Below, piece by piece: positions 8,886 to 15,965 of a stretch of DNA of 19,318 nt. Each line of letters begins with the position of its first letter. The first letter of the stretch is position 1. The position numbers and the translations under genes are program-made. The DNA comes from Cytophagales bacterium (GTDB taxonomy: Bacteria; Bacteroidota; Bacteroidia; Cytophagales; UBA9547): NCBI GenBank assembly GCA_013298205.1, contig JAAFJZ010000006.1, positions 1 through 19,318 of the forward strand. Reading direction: 5' to 3'. The notes under the pieces are model-generated. The model did no database searches, had not been told where the DNA came from, and saw only the letters and a program-made list of their open reading frames with translations.

Positions 8886-10673
8886 TTATTTCTTTTTGTT
8901 TTTTGCCTTCATTTCTTCTTGCGCTTTTAAAGCGTCAGCCAAGCGTTTTTGAAAACCAGTTTTGGGTTTATCAACTGAGTTTTTCTTATTGGTATCGAGT
9001 TTGGCACGAATAGAACTTTCATCTACAAATAGTTTAATAATTTGTTGTTGAGCTATAGTAACCATATTAGAAACGAAGTAATAAAAGCTCAAACCTGCTG
9101 GTAATGAGTTGAGTATAAACATAAACACGACTGGCATGATATACGAAAGCGCAATCATAGGTCCTTGTACAGTAGAAATTTGGTTATTCATATACGTAAA
9201 TAACAAAGTAGAAATTGTCATTAAAATCGTAAATAAACTTACGTGATCACCATAGAAAGGAATAGTGAAAGGTAAATTATAAACCGTATCGTAAGTAGAA
9301 AGATCAGTTGCCCAAAGGAAGCTTTCTTGGCGCAACTGAATGGCATTGGGGAAGAAGTTAAACATAGCCAAAAGCACAGGCATTTGTAACAAAACCGGAA
9401 TACAACCCGCCAAAGGATTCACGCCTACCGATTGATAAAGTTTTAATTGCTCTTGTTGCATAGCCGACATATCATCACCTACACGGGCTTTGATTTCGTC
9501 CATCTCAGGTTTTAAAACCTTAATTTTTGCCATTGAAACATACGATTTGTATGAAAGCGGAAACAAAAATAGTTTGATAATTAAAACCAAGAGGAAAATA
9601 ACAATTCCGTAATTGCCAATAAATAAGGCAAGGAAATCAAAAATAGGTTGAATAACATATATATTAACCAAATTTATCACAGGCCAGCCCATATAAACAT
9701 TTTCTTGGTAGCCCTCAGTAATATTTTCTAAAATCGTGTATTTATTGGGGCCAAAATAAAGTCCCAAAGCAACAGTGCCTTGGTTCCAAACTTTAGAATC
9801 AATTTGCGCCAAAGCGGCTACATTTTTTACATTGTTGCTATCTAAAATATCTACAGATGAATTTACTTTTCCTGAAATAAATATATTGTCTTTTTGGGCG
9901 AAAAAGCCTGAGTTGAAAAACTTTTGTTTGAATGCAACCCATTTGAAAGGTTTAACTAAATCTTCAGCTTCGGGATCTTTAGAAGTTTCGGAAAGGCTTC
10001 CGTACTCTTGATCTACATAATAAAAATTGATTGTGGTAGCGATGCGAGACTGCTCTAAATCTGATTCGGTATGAATGAGTTTGCTCGTTCTTTTATAAGT
10101 GGGTGCAGAACTAACCAAAACGCCTTGATTTTCAATGCTATGCATTACCAAATAGCCTATTTTAGCTAATTTGTAACGGTGTTGTAAAAACCTATTCTCA
10201 TCTAATTTTGAAGTCAAAACCAATTGAGTGGTATCTTTTAACTGAGAGATATTAGCTTGAAAAAACATATCCGAAAGTTTTACTTCACCTTTATTTGTAG
10301 GCAAAATCAAATCAGTTGAATCAGATTGGCTATTGAGCAAAATCAAATTTGTTTTAGCTGAAGTTTTATACTTTTTGAGTAAAACCTCTTTCACAAAGCC
10401 GCCTTTGCTGCTTAAACTTAGTTTAATATCTTCGTTTTCTAATACGATTATTTTCTCTTCACCCATAAAAGCATTTCCCAATTCAGGAAATTTTTGTTGT
10501 AAAAGTGATTGGGAAACAGAATCTTGGTTTACGCTTGCCTGTAAAGTAGGCGCAATAGTAGTCGTTTGTTTTTGGTTTTCTGGTACAACTTCGGCTTGAG
10601 GCGCGAAAAAATAAAAATATACCATGAGTAAGATGGAAATCATGGTAAGACCGATTGCTGAATTTTTATCCAT
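8886..10673 (-). CDS. yidC: Membrane protein insertase YidC
   Basis: YidC inserts and folds inner-membrane proteins, alone or with SecYEG. The 595-residue length fits the Gram-negative form with a large periplasmic domain. The order is: N-terminal membrane anchor (about 6-24, IGLTMISILLMVYFYFF), periplasmic beta-rich domain (about 55-335) and the conserved C-terminal insertase core (about 345-560). The core shows YGIVIFLLVLIIKLFLFPL, the helical cytoplasmic loop MAKIKVLKPEMDEIKAR, and GVNPLAGCIPVLLQMPVLLA. The tail is lysine-rich (QEEMKAKNKKK), as is common for YidC tails near the ribosome. It lies 88 bp downstream of the glycosyltransferase on the same strand. rnpA and yidD, which neighbour yidC in many other bacteria, are not in the window. 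Confidence 0.97.
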   Translation of the reverse strand: MDKNSAIGLTMISILLMVYFYFFAPQAEVVPENQKQTTTIAPTLQASVNQDSVSQSLLQQKFPELGNAFMGEEKIIVLENEDIKLSLSSKGGFVKEVLLKKYKTSAKTNLILLNSQSDSTDLILPTNKGEVKLSDMFFQANISQLKDTTQLVLTSKLDENRFLQHRYKLAKIGYLVMHSIENQGVLVSSAPTYKRTSKLIHTESDLEQSRIATTINFYYVDQEYGSLSETSKDPEAEDLVKPFKWVAFKQKFFNSGFFAQKDNIFISGKVNSSVDILDSNNVKNVAALAQIDSKVWNQGTVALGLYFGPNKYTILENITEGYQENVYMGWPVINLVNIYVIQPIFDFLALFIGNYGIVIFLLVLIIKLFLFPLSYKSYVSMAKIKVLKPEMDEIKARVGDDMSAMQQEQLKLYQSVGVNPLAGCIPVLLQMPVLLAMFNFFPNAIQLRQESFLWATDLSTYDTVYNLPFTIPFYGDHVSLFTILMTISTLLFTYMNNQISTVQGPMIALSYIMPVVFMFILNSLPAGLSFYYFVSNMVTIAQQQIIKLFVDESSIRAKLDTNKKNSVDKPKTGFQKRLADALKAQEEMKAKNKKK

Positions 10674-10761
10674 TTTTAATTGTTGATTTTTTTTGAGGGT
10701 GCAAGATTACGTAATTTTAGAGCGACTAAAAAGTTCCAATATGAATAAATCGTTAAATATG

Positions 10762-12066
10762 TCAATTTACTGGTTTTATCACCGAATCTAGGCTTTGAGC
10801 CAACATTCCTGTGAGGTATTTTCTTGAGTATTTTTCTATATCATTTGATTTTATTGCCAAACTAGGATTCTTATATTGAGTGTATAGTTGTGAAATGTTT
10901 GATTTTAAGGTTTCTAAATCTTCAAATCCAGAAATATATCCCGATTTAGTTTCCTGAATAACTTTTGCTGCATCTCCTGTTGTATCACCAATGCAAAGTA
11001 TTGGCCTATTTACAGCCAAATATTCATAAATTTTTCCTGTTATAATTCCTTTTACATTGGGTGTATTGTTCACAGAAAGAAATAAAACTTGTGCACGTTT
11101 TTGAACTTTAACAATTTCGTGGTGAGGAATATAGCTATGGAATTTTGTAAAATTTTTCAATTTATATTTATTCATATATTCTACTGCAGAAATATCGTAT
11201 TTGCCATAAAAGCATAATTCTAAATCATTAGCAAAATCTTGATTTTCATTACACAATTGCGAAAGTGCCTTCCATAAAACTTCATGATTTCTCCCTTTGC
11301 TAAACATTCCCAAATGCACGATTGAAAACTTAGCATCTAAATCAATAATAGATTGATCAAAATCGTCAGGGTCAAAACCATTTGAAATAATCGTAACACT
11401 TCGTTTGCCAATTTCTTCAAGCTCCTTTCCCCAAGTTTCCCCAACCATAAGTACTTTATCTGCATTTTGGAGTACTTTTTTTTCTAATTTTCTATGTTTT
11501 GCATCTGCCCATTGGGTAAGCGAAAGATTAGAATAAAAATCAATATTGGTCCAAGGGTCTCTAAAATCGGCTATCCAAGGTATTCCTGTGTTTTCTTTTA
11601 CTACCAAACCAATTAAATGTGCGCTGTGAGGTGGCCCAGTAGTAATGATTACATCAACTTGGTTTTCTTTGCAATATTGAGTGAGCTTTTTGATAGAAGG
11701 CTTCACCCAAGCTACACGAGCATCGGGAATAAAAAAATTACTTCGTATCCAAATGGCTAGTTTTTCTTTCCAGCCTTTTTTTTCTTGTGTAAAAAAATTG
11801 GGATTAATTTTATCTTCTTTTTTTTGCCCAACAAATTTTTTGTAATAAGTATAGGGTTCAAAGATTTTAGAATAAATAATTTTTATACCCTTGGGTATTT
11901 CTTTTGCTAAACTTGGATCTAACTCAGGATATTCCCCATTTGAAACCGTAAAAACAATAGGTTCCCAGCCAAAATCACGCAAGTATTTAACAAATTTAAG
12001 TGGCCTTTGTACGCCAGAACCGCCAGAGGGTGGCCAATAATAGCTTATGAAAAGTACTTTTTTCAA
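10762..12066 (-). CDS. Glycosyltransferase family 4 protein
   Basis: A 434-residue protein of the GT-B fold, predicted to transfer a sugar from a nucleotide sugar to a cell-envelope acceptor. The N-terminal domain opens with VLFISYYWPPSGGSGVQRP, the strand and glycine-rich loop typical of family 4 enzymes, and includes TTGPPHSAHLIG. The C-terminal donor-binding domain starts near FSIVHLGMFSKGR and contains GKIYEYLAVNRPILCIGD, whose glutamate is the usual nucleotide-sugar contact. There is no signal peptide or membrane span. Donor, acceptor and pathway (O-antigen, exopolysaccharide or glycoprotein) cannot be told, and no polysaccharide cluster surrounds it. tRNA-Thr is 63 bp upstream on the same strand with a strong promoter, so transcription may continue from the tRNA into this gene. 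Confidence 0.85.
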   Translation of the reverse strand: MKKVLFISYYWPPSGGSGVQRPLKFVKYLRDFGWEPIVFTVSNGEYPELDPSLAKEIPKGIKIIYSKIFEPYTYYKKFVGQKKEDKINPNFFTQEKKGWKEKLAIWIRSNFFIPDARVAWVKPSIKKLTQYCKENQVDVIITTGPPHSAHLIGLVVKENTGIPWIADFRDPWTNIDFYSNLSLTQWADAKHRKLEKKVLQNADKVLMVGETWGKELEEIGKRSVTIISNGFDPDDFDQSIIDLDAKFSIVHLGMFSKGRNHEVLWKALSQLCNENQDFANDLELCFYGKYDISAVEYMNKYKLKNFTKFHSYIPHHEIVKVQKRAQVLFLSVNNTPNVKGIITGKIYEYLAVNRPILCIGDTTGDAAKVIQETKSGYISGFEDLETLKSNISQLYTQYKNPSLAIKSNDIEKYSRKYLTGMLAQSLDSVIKPVN

Positions 12067-12129
12067 GAAGTTTTTTTATGGAGAAATGATAATAAAACTA
12101 TCATTTTGATGGAGAATAATCTAAAAATG

Positions 12130-12202
<73 letters not shown>

Positions 12203-12218
12203 TTTTAAAATTGGTTTG

Positions 12219-12249
12219 CAAAAGTAAGAGCTTAATTTTAATATGCAAA
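12219..12249 (-). promoter_or_regulatory. Promoter of tRNA-Thr
   Basis: On the minus strand, TTTG (complement of 12246-12249) is followed after exactly 19 bp by TACTTTTG (complement of 12219-12226). This is a full match to the Bacteroidota primary-sigma consensus TTTG-N19-21-TAnnTTTG. The -7 box ends 16 bp before the mature tRNA 5' end. Confidence 0.8.
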
Positions 12250-12463
12250 ATTAATGCAAAAAATATTTAATTTATTTTCAGAAAGAGGAGATTAGGGTAA
12301 AAACTGGTTCCAGTTTATTTCAGGCTCTTGATTTTAATTATTAGTTATTTTTGGGTTTTCTAAAATATATGATTTATTGTGTTCGATTAACTTGGCAAAC
12401 TTACTTGCAAAAAAAAGAACAATTTTAATTTGGCGTTGAAATATGGAATAAAGAAAAAACCAC
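12250..12463. other. Gene-free stretch between the tRNA-Thr promoter and the receptor remnant
   Basis: No supportable reading frame. The only structure noted is a 7-bp inverted repeat with a 2-base centre (AAACTGG/CCAGTTT, 12301-12316), which is too tight to fold as drawn and has no clear role. Confidence 0.5.
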
Positions 12464-12745
12464 CTATTTTATAATAAATCTTATTTCTAAAAAAAATCTA
12501 ATCCCTTGCATAGGCGCATATACATAAGTGGGGTCAAATGTGAGCGCATTGGGATTTTTGGGTGTAGAAAGTGCTTGACCTAAGCTATTAAACTGAACAT
12601 TTTTATCAAATGGATCTTGGGTTCTGGGTATCACAGATTGTGTATTCTCTCGTTGTGGAGTCCAATCAAGCAAATTTTTTACACCTGTGTAAATTTCAAA
12701 TCGCTTAAAACCTGAATATAGAATTTGGATATTCTGAATACTCCA
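12464..12745 (-). pseudogene. C-terminal remnant of a TonB-dependent outer-membrane receptor
   Basis: The open frame runs on the minus strand from just after an in-frame TAA at 12746-12748 to TAG at 12464-12466, about 93 codons with no suitable start codon at its head. It reads WSIQNIQ, then RFEIYTGVKNLLDWTPQREN, and ends TYVYAPMQGIRFFLEIRFIIK. These are the last beta-strands of a SusC/FepA-type TonB-dependent receptor, including the family-typical 'F.IY.GV.NLLDW' strand and the final strand ending in alternating hydrophobics. The plug and most of the barrel, roughly 600 or more residues, are missing. Nothing upstream in either neighbouring frame looks like the rest, so this is a deletion remnant rather than a simple frameshift. 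A short internal ATG would give a 69-residue product, which is unlikely to function. Confidence 0.75.
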
Positions 12746-12814
12746 TTAATGGGAAACGAGTTAAATCACTTTGGAAACCATAAACCACAATCGGATTAAC
12801 AAAAAAGTATAGAT

Positions 12815-12865
12815 TTTAAAACTTCAAATACAAAATACATATATTTGCTACATAATTATTAAGCT
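12815..12865 (+). repeat. 51-bp leader repeat, copy 1 (upstream of first Rpn-type gene)
   Basis: This leader is repeated at 18193-18243 with only two mismatches, always ending directly at the gene start. It contains TATATTTG (12840-12847), a perfect -7 element, 18 bp before the ATG, so the transcript leader would be only about a dozen bases. TACATA (12849-12854) and TATGTA (12865-12870, overlapping the start codon) form an inverted repeat. Confidence 0.75.
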
Positions 12866-13786
12866 ATGTACTCCAAGTATATCAATCCCTTTACTGATTT
12901 TGGTTTTAAAAAACTATTTGGTGAAGAAGCAAGCAAGCCACAGTTGATAGATTTTTTGAATTGCCTATTACCTGAAAATGATAAAATTTTTGATCTTAGT
13001 TTTAAAGATAAGGACCAATCGGGCAAAGCAAATAACCATAGAAAAGCCGTTTATGATATTTATTGCGAAAACGAAAAAGGTGAGAAGTTTATCGTAGAGC
13101 TTCAAAGTGTTCATCAACAGTTTTTTAAAGACCGTACCATTTATTATTCTACTTTTCCCATTCAAGAGCAAGCAAAAAAAGGTGATTGGAATTACGAATT
13201 AAAATCGGTGTATTGTGTTGGTGTTTTGGGTTTTACATTTGATGATTATAAAAATGAACCTGAAAAAGGAGAAGTAATTCACACTGTTCAACTTAAAGAC
13301 CAAAACAACAAGATATTTTACAACAAATTAAAATATGTGTATGTTGAAGTTCCTAATTTCAAAAAGAAATTGGATGAGCTTGAAACCCAACTTGATAAAT
13401 GGCTTTATTTCATTAAAAATTTAGAAAACCTCAATCAAATTCCTGAAATTTTTAAAGATACTGTTTTTATAGAAGCTTTTCAAAATGCAGAATTAGCCAA
13501 GTTTACAGAAGAAGAAAGAGCGAGTTACGAAGCAAGTTTAAAAACATTAAGAGACAATTATGCTAGCTTTGAATCTGCCAAAAAATTAGCTTATCAAGAG
13601 GGAGAAGAAAAAGGAATTGAAATCGGGGAAGCAATCGGTCTAAAAAAAGGCGAGGCAATCGGGGAAGCAATCGGAGAGTTAAAAGAAAAGAAAAAATTAG
13701 CCAAAGCCATGAAAGAAGATGGAGAACCCATAGAAAAAGTAATGAAATATACAGGCTTAACGAAAGAAGTAATTGATGCACTTTAG
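12866..13786 (+). CDS. Rpn-type PD-(D/E)XK nuclease / putative transposase, copy 1
   Basis: A 306-residue member of the PDDEXK_2 group (Rpn-like, 'recombination-promoting nuclease / putative transposase'). The N-terminus TDFGFKKLFGEE and the core D64 (VYDIYC) ... E78-L-Q80 (FIVELQ) form the family's nuclease motif, with Q in place of the classical lysine as is usual in this group. The hydrophobic DKWLYFIKNLENL segment is also typical. The tail (about 249-277) is a glycine/glutamate/lysine-rich repeat with a 12-residue period, followed by a conserved end (GEPIEK..., YTGLTKEVIDAL). In enterobacteria Rpn proteins are DNA endonucleases that stimulate recA-independent recombination, and some have been linked to phage defence. 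Two more copies follow at 18244 and 19249. I see no terminal inverted repeats or target duplication, so calling it a mobile element is not justified. Confidence 0.88.
   Translation: MYSKYINPFTDFGFKKLFGEEASKPQLIDFLNCLLPENDKIFDLSFKDKDQSGKANNHRKAVYDIYCENEKGEKFIVELQSVHQQFFKDRTIYYSTFPIQEQAKKGDWNYELKSVYCVGVLGFTFDDYKNEPEKGEVIHTVQLKDQNNKIFYNKLKYVYVEVPNFKKKLDELETQLDKWLYFIKNLENLNQIPEIFKDTVFIEAFQNAELAKFTEEERASYEASLKTLRDNYASFESAKKLAYQEGEEKGIEIGEAIGLKKGEAIGEAIGELKEKKKLAKAMKEDGEPIEKVMKYTGLTKEVIDAL
13622..13684 (+). repeat. In-frame 36-bp tail repeat of Rpn copy 1
   Basis: An 18-base stretch (13621-13638) recurs exactly 36 bp later (13657-13674). In protein terms this is one unit IGEAIGLKKGEA (residues 253-264) followed by a partial second (IGEAIGELKE). 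The same 12-residue unit occurs in two full copies in the paralog at 18244, so the number of units differs between genes. Confidence 0.8.
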
Positions 13787-13876
13787 CTAATATTTTGTAA
13801 ACATACTTTGAGAGTTATTTTTTAAAAACAATAAAAACCTTTGATTTCGTATTAAATAATATTCAAAATTAAAATT

Positions 13877-14497
13877 ATGAATAAAGTAATTCTAGTAGAA
13901 GATAACGTAGATATTTGTACGGGTTATAAAATGCTCATTGGCATGACCAATAAGTATGAACTGGTAAATTTTTATCATACTGGCGGTGAGGCTATTAAGA
14001 ACATATATAAAGACAAACCTGATTTTGCTTTGGTAGATATTGATTTGCCGGGAGGAATGAACGGCATAGAAGTAACACGAAGGATAAAAGAATTAAATCC
14101 TAAAATCGAAATTATAATTATTACTGTTTTTGAAAACAGCTCCAAAGTATTTGAGTCTTTAGCAGCAGGTGCTTCGGGATATTTGACAAAAAATGCCAAT
14201 CAACTTGAAATAATAGATGCTTTAGATCAAATTTCGGTAGGAGGTTCTCCCATGAGTCCGTCTATAGCTAGAATGGTGGTGGGGAGTTTTAAGAAAAATA
14301 ACTCAAATCCCTTCACTGAAAAAGAACTTGTGGTGCTTGAGGCTTTGGTAGATGGCAAAAGTTATAAATCAATAGCCGCCAAACATGATATTTCTATTGA
14401 TGCGGTTAGATTTCATATCAAAAATATTTACCTTAAACTGCAAGTGAATAGCAAGGAAGATGCGATAAATATTGCCAAAGAAAATAATTGGGTATAA
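13877..14497 (+). CDS. Response regulator, NarL/LuxR type
   Basis: A 206-residue DNA-binding response regulator. The receiver domain (1-125) has the acidic pair E8-D9, the phosphoacceptor D54 in PDFALVDIDLPGG, the conserved Thr in IIIITVFE and Lys in GYLTKNA. A LuxR-type helix-turn-helix follows at about 142-202 (FTEKELVVLEALVDGKSYKSIAAKH and IKNIYLKLQV). The stop is 3 bp before the histidine kinase start, so the two form a classical two-component pair and are co-transcribed. It begins 90 bp after the first Rpn-type gene. No TAnnTTTG element was found in that gap, so it could be read through from upstream. A possible target is the pair of palindromes downstream of the kinase gene (inference). 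Confidence 0.93.
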   Translation: MNKVILVEDNVDICTGYKMLIGMTNKYELVNFYHTGGEAIKNIYKDKPDFALVDIDLPGGMNGIEVTRRIKELNPKIEIIIITVFENSSKVFESLAAGASGYLTKNANQLEIIDALDQISVGGSPMSPSIARMVVGSFKKNNSNPFTEKELVVLEALVDGKSYKSIAAKHDISIDAVRFHIKNIYLKLQVNSKEDAINIAKENNWV

Positions 14498-14500
14498 GAT

Positions 14501-15769
14501 ATGTTAAAAAAGATACAAAATTTTATTTTACATCCCGCCTATCATGATTCTCGAAATCCGGATTACAAAAAGGCAAATATTTTGGCACTTGGGCTGCTGA
14601 TTTCGTTTTTAGGAGATTCGATATATGCCATTTATTTTTTCTTAAACAATTCAAATTATCAAAAAAATTTAACCCTTATTTTTGGTTTGAGTTATTTGAT
14701 AACAACTTTTTTTTTACTTAAATATACCCAAAAATTAAAATCCACTTTTGTATTCTTGGCTAATTGTGTGATTCTTTCCGTAGTGTGGGGAGTTTTTATC
14801 ACAGGTGGTATTTATTCGACCAATTTGATTTGGTTTTTGGTATTATCTATCAATATCTATATTTATATGGACAGGCGAATAGGTATCATATATTCAATTT
14901 TTTGCTTTTTTATTTATATTCTATTTTTTGTTTTGTCTTATAATCCCTATTATGATTCTTACTTTAAAGAATTTATAAAGAACCCAAACCCTGTTGAAAA
15001 TTTTTTTAATATCGGGTTTGCAAGTTTGTTTTCTTATGTTATTATTTATGCTTTTGTTAAGTATTTGGATGAATTAAATCTTAAAATCAAACAAGTAAAT
15101 GAGGAGAAATTACAAGAACTCAATGCAAAGATTTTAGAAAAAACCGAGCAAATTAGTAAGCTAAGAACAAATTTGGCAAGAGATTTCCATGACGAAATGG
15201 GTAATAAATTGGCGGGTATAAATGTGCTTTCTGAAATGTTAGTTCAGAAAATTGGGAATCATAGCGATACTGACGTAATTAATGCTCTGACAACCATCCA
15301 ACTCCGTAGTAAAGAATTATTTATGGGTACAAAAGATTTTATTTGGTCGGTTGATTTCAAAAGTGATTATTTAGGAAGCTTATTTCAATATGTAAAAGAA
15401 TTTGGGGAAGATTTTTTTTCCAAATTAAACATCAGTTTTTATTCTAGCTTAACTACTGAAGACTTTTCAAATTTAAGACTAGAAATTTCTGTTGGCCGAC
15501 AAGTAGTGGCAATTTTTAAGGAAGCCATGACTAATATTGCAAAGCACTCTGAGGCAACCGAAGTTACATTTCAACTAGAAGTAATTAACGATAAGTTACA
15601 ACTACATTTAATAGATAACGGTAAAGGATTTGATATTAAAAAAGTTTCACAAAATGGTTTAATTAATATGCAAACTCGAGCTTTTGAAATGAGAAGTTCT
15701 CTTCTAATAGAATCTGAAATATCCAAAGGAACAAAAATTACGCTTTCTGTTCCTTTGTATTTTGATTAG
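14501..15769 (+). CDS. Membrane sensor histidine kinase, HisKA_3 type
   Basis: A 422-residue kinase that would phosphorylate the regulator encoded 3 bp upstream. The N-terminal 190 residues hold about six hydrophobic spans (near 27-48, 56-72, 80-97, 103-121, 125-145 and 170-188) with short loops and no large periplasmic domain, so the signal is probably sensed in or near the membrane. A coiled-coil (about 190-222) leads to the dimerisation/phosphoacceptor helix LARDFHDEMGNKL with His230, the HisKA_3 form that pairs with NarL-type regulators. The ATPase domain has the N box EAMTNIAKHSEATEV and the G1 motif DNGKGFD, then GLINMQTRAFEM. The signal is unknown. One palindrome begins 4 bases after its stop codon. 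Confidence 0.93.
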   Translation: MLKKIQNFILHPAYHDSRNPDYKKANILALGLLISFLGDSIYAIYFFLNNSNYQKNLTLIFGLSYLITTFFLLKYTQKLKSTFVFLANCVILSVVWGVFITGGIYSTNLIWFLVLSINIYIYMDRRIGIIYSIFCFFIYILFFVLSYNPYYDSYFKEFIKNPNPVENFFNIGFASLFSYVIIYAFVKYLDELNLKIKQVNEEKLQELNAKILEKTEQISKLRTNLARDFHDEMGNKLAGINVLSEMLVQKIGNHSDTDVINALTTIQLRSKELFMGTKDFIWSVDFKSDYLGSLFQYVKEFGEDFFSKLNISFYSSLTTEDFSNLRLEISVGRQVVAIFKEAMTNIAKHSEATEVTFQLEVINDKLQLHLIDNGKGFDIKKVSQNGLINMQTRAFEMRSSLLIESEISKGTKITLSVPLYFD

Positions 15770-15770
15770 T

Positions 15771-15791
15771 ACCTACATAAATCATGTAGTA
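15771..15791. promoter_or_regulatory. Palindrome 1 (operator or terminator candidate)
   Basis: CTACAT (15773-15778), five bases, ATGTAG (15784-15789), within ACCTACAT...ATGTAGTA, just after the kinase stop. It is almost identical to the palindrome at 15880-15900 except for the spacer. A run of six T follows, so it could also serve as a weak terminator of the regulator-kinase operon. Confidence 0.5.
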
Positions 15792-15879
15792 TTTTTTAAA
15801 TTAAACATCTTTACCCTTTTGTTAATCTAATCATTTTTGTTTAAACAATAGATTATCAATGCCTTATATTTATATTGAT

Positions 15880-15900
15880 ACCTACATATTTGATGTAGCA
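15880..15900. promoter_or_regulatory. Palindrome 2 (probable operator of the surface-protein gene)
   Basis: CTACAT (15882-15887), five bases, ATGTAG (15893-15898), within ACCTACAT...ATGTAGCA. It ends 22 bp before a -7-like TAATTTTG, covering the region just upstream of where a -33 box would be. This arrangement suits an activator binding next to a promoter. The adjacent NarL-type regulator is the obvious candidate, but that is inference. Confidence 0.55.
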
Positions 15901-15920
15901 GACCAGATTTTTTTAGTAAT

Positions 15921-15928
15921 TAATTTTG
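15921..15928 (+). promoter_or_regulatory. Candidate -7 element of the BspA-like gene
   Basis: TAATTTTG matches TAnnTTTG, 37 bp before the ATG at 15966. No TTTG stands 19-21 bp upstream. The sequence there is the end of palindrome 2, consistent with activator-dependent transcription. Confidence 0.5.
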
Positions 15929-15965
15929 TGAAATATTTAGAATACACAAAATTTAATTTAAAACT

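Noticed and set aside
12301..12316. Inverted repeat AAACTGG-tt-CCAGTTT as a terminator
   Set aside because: The 2-base centre cannot form a hairpin loop without unpairing, there is no T-run, and it is not next to an intact gene end.
13787..13876. Shared 3' flank between Rpn copies 1 and 2 (both contain TTTAAAAA and AATAAAAACC)
   Set aside because: The similarity is short, gapped and A-rich, within what chance allows in such AT-rich DNA.
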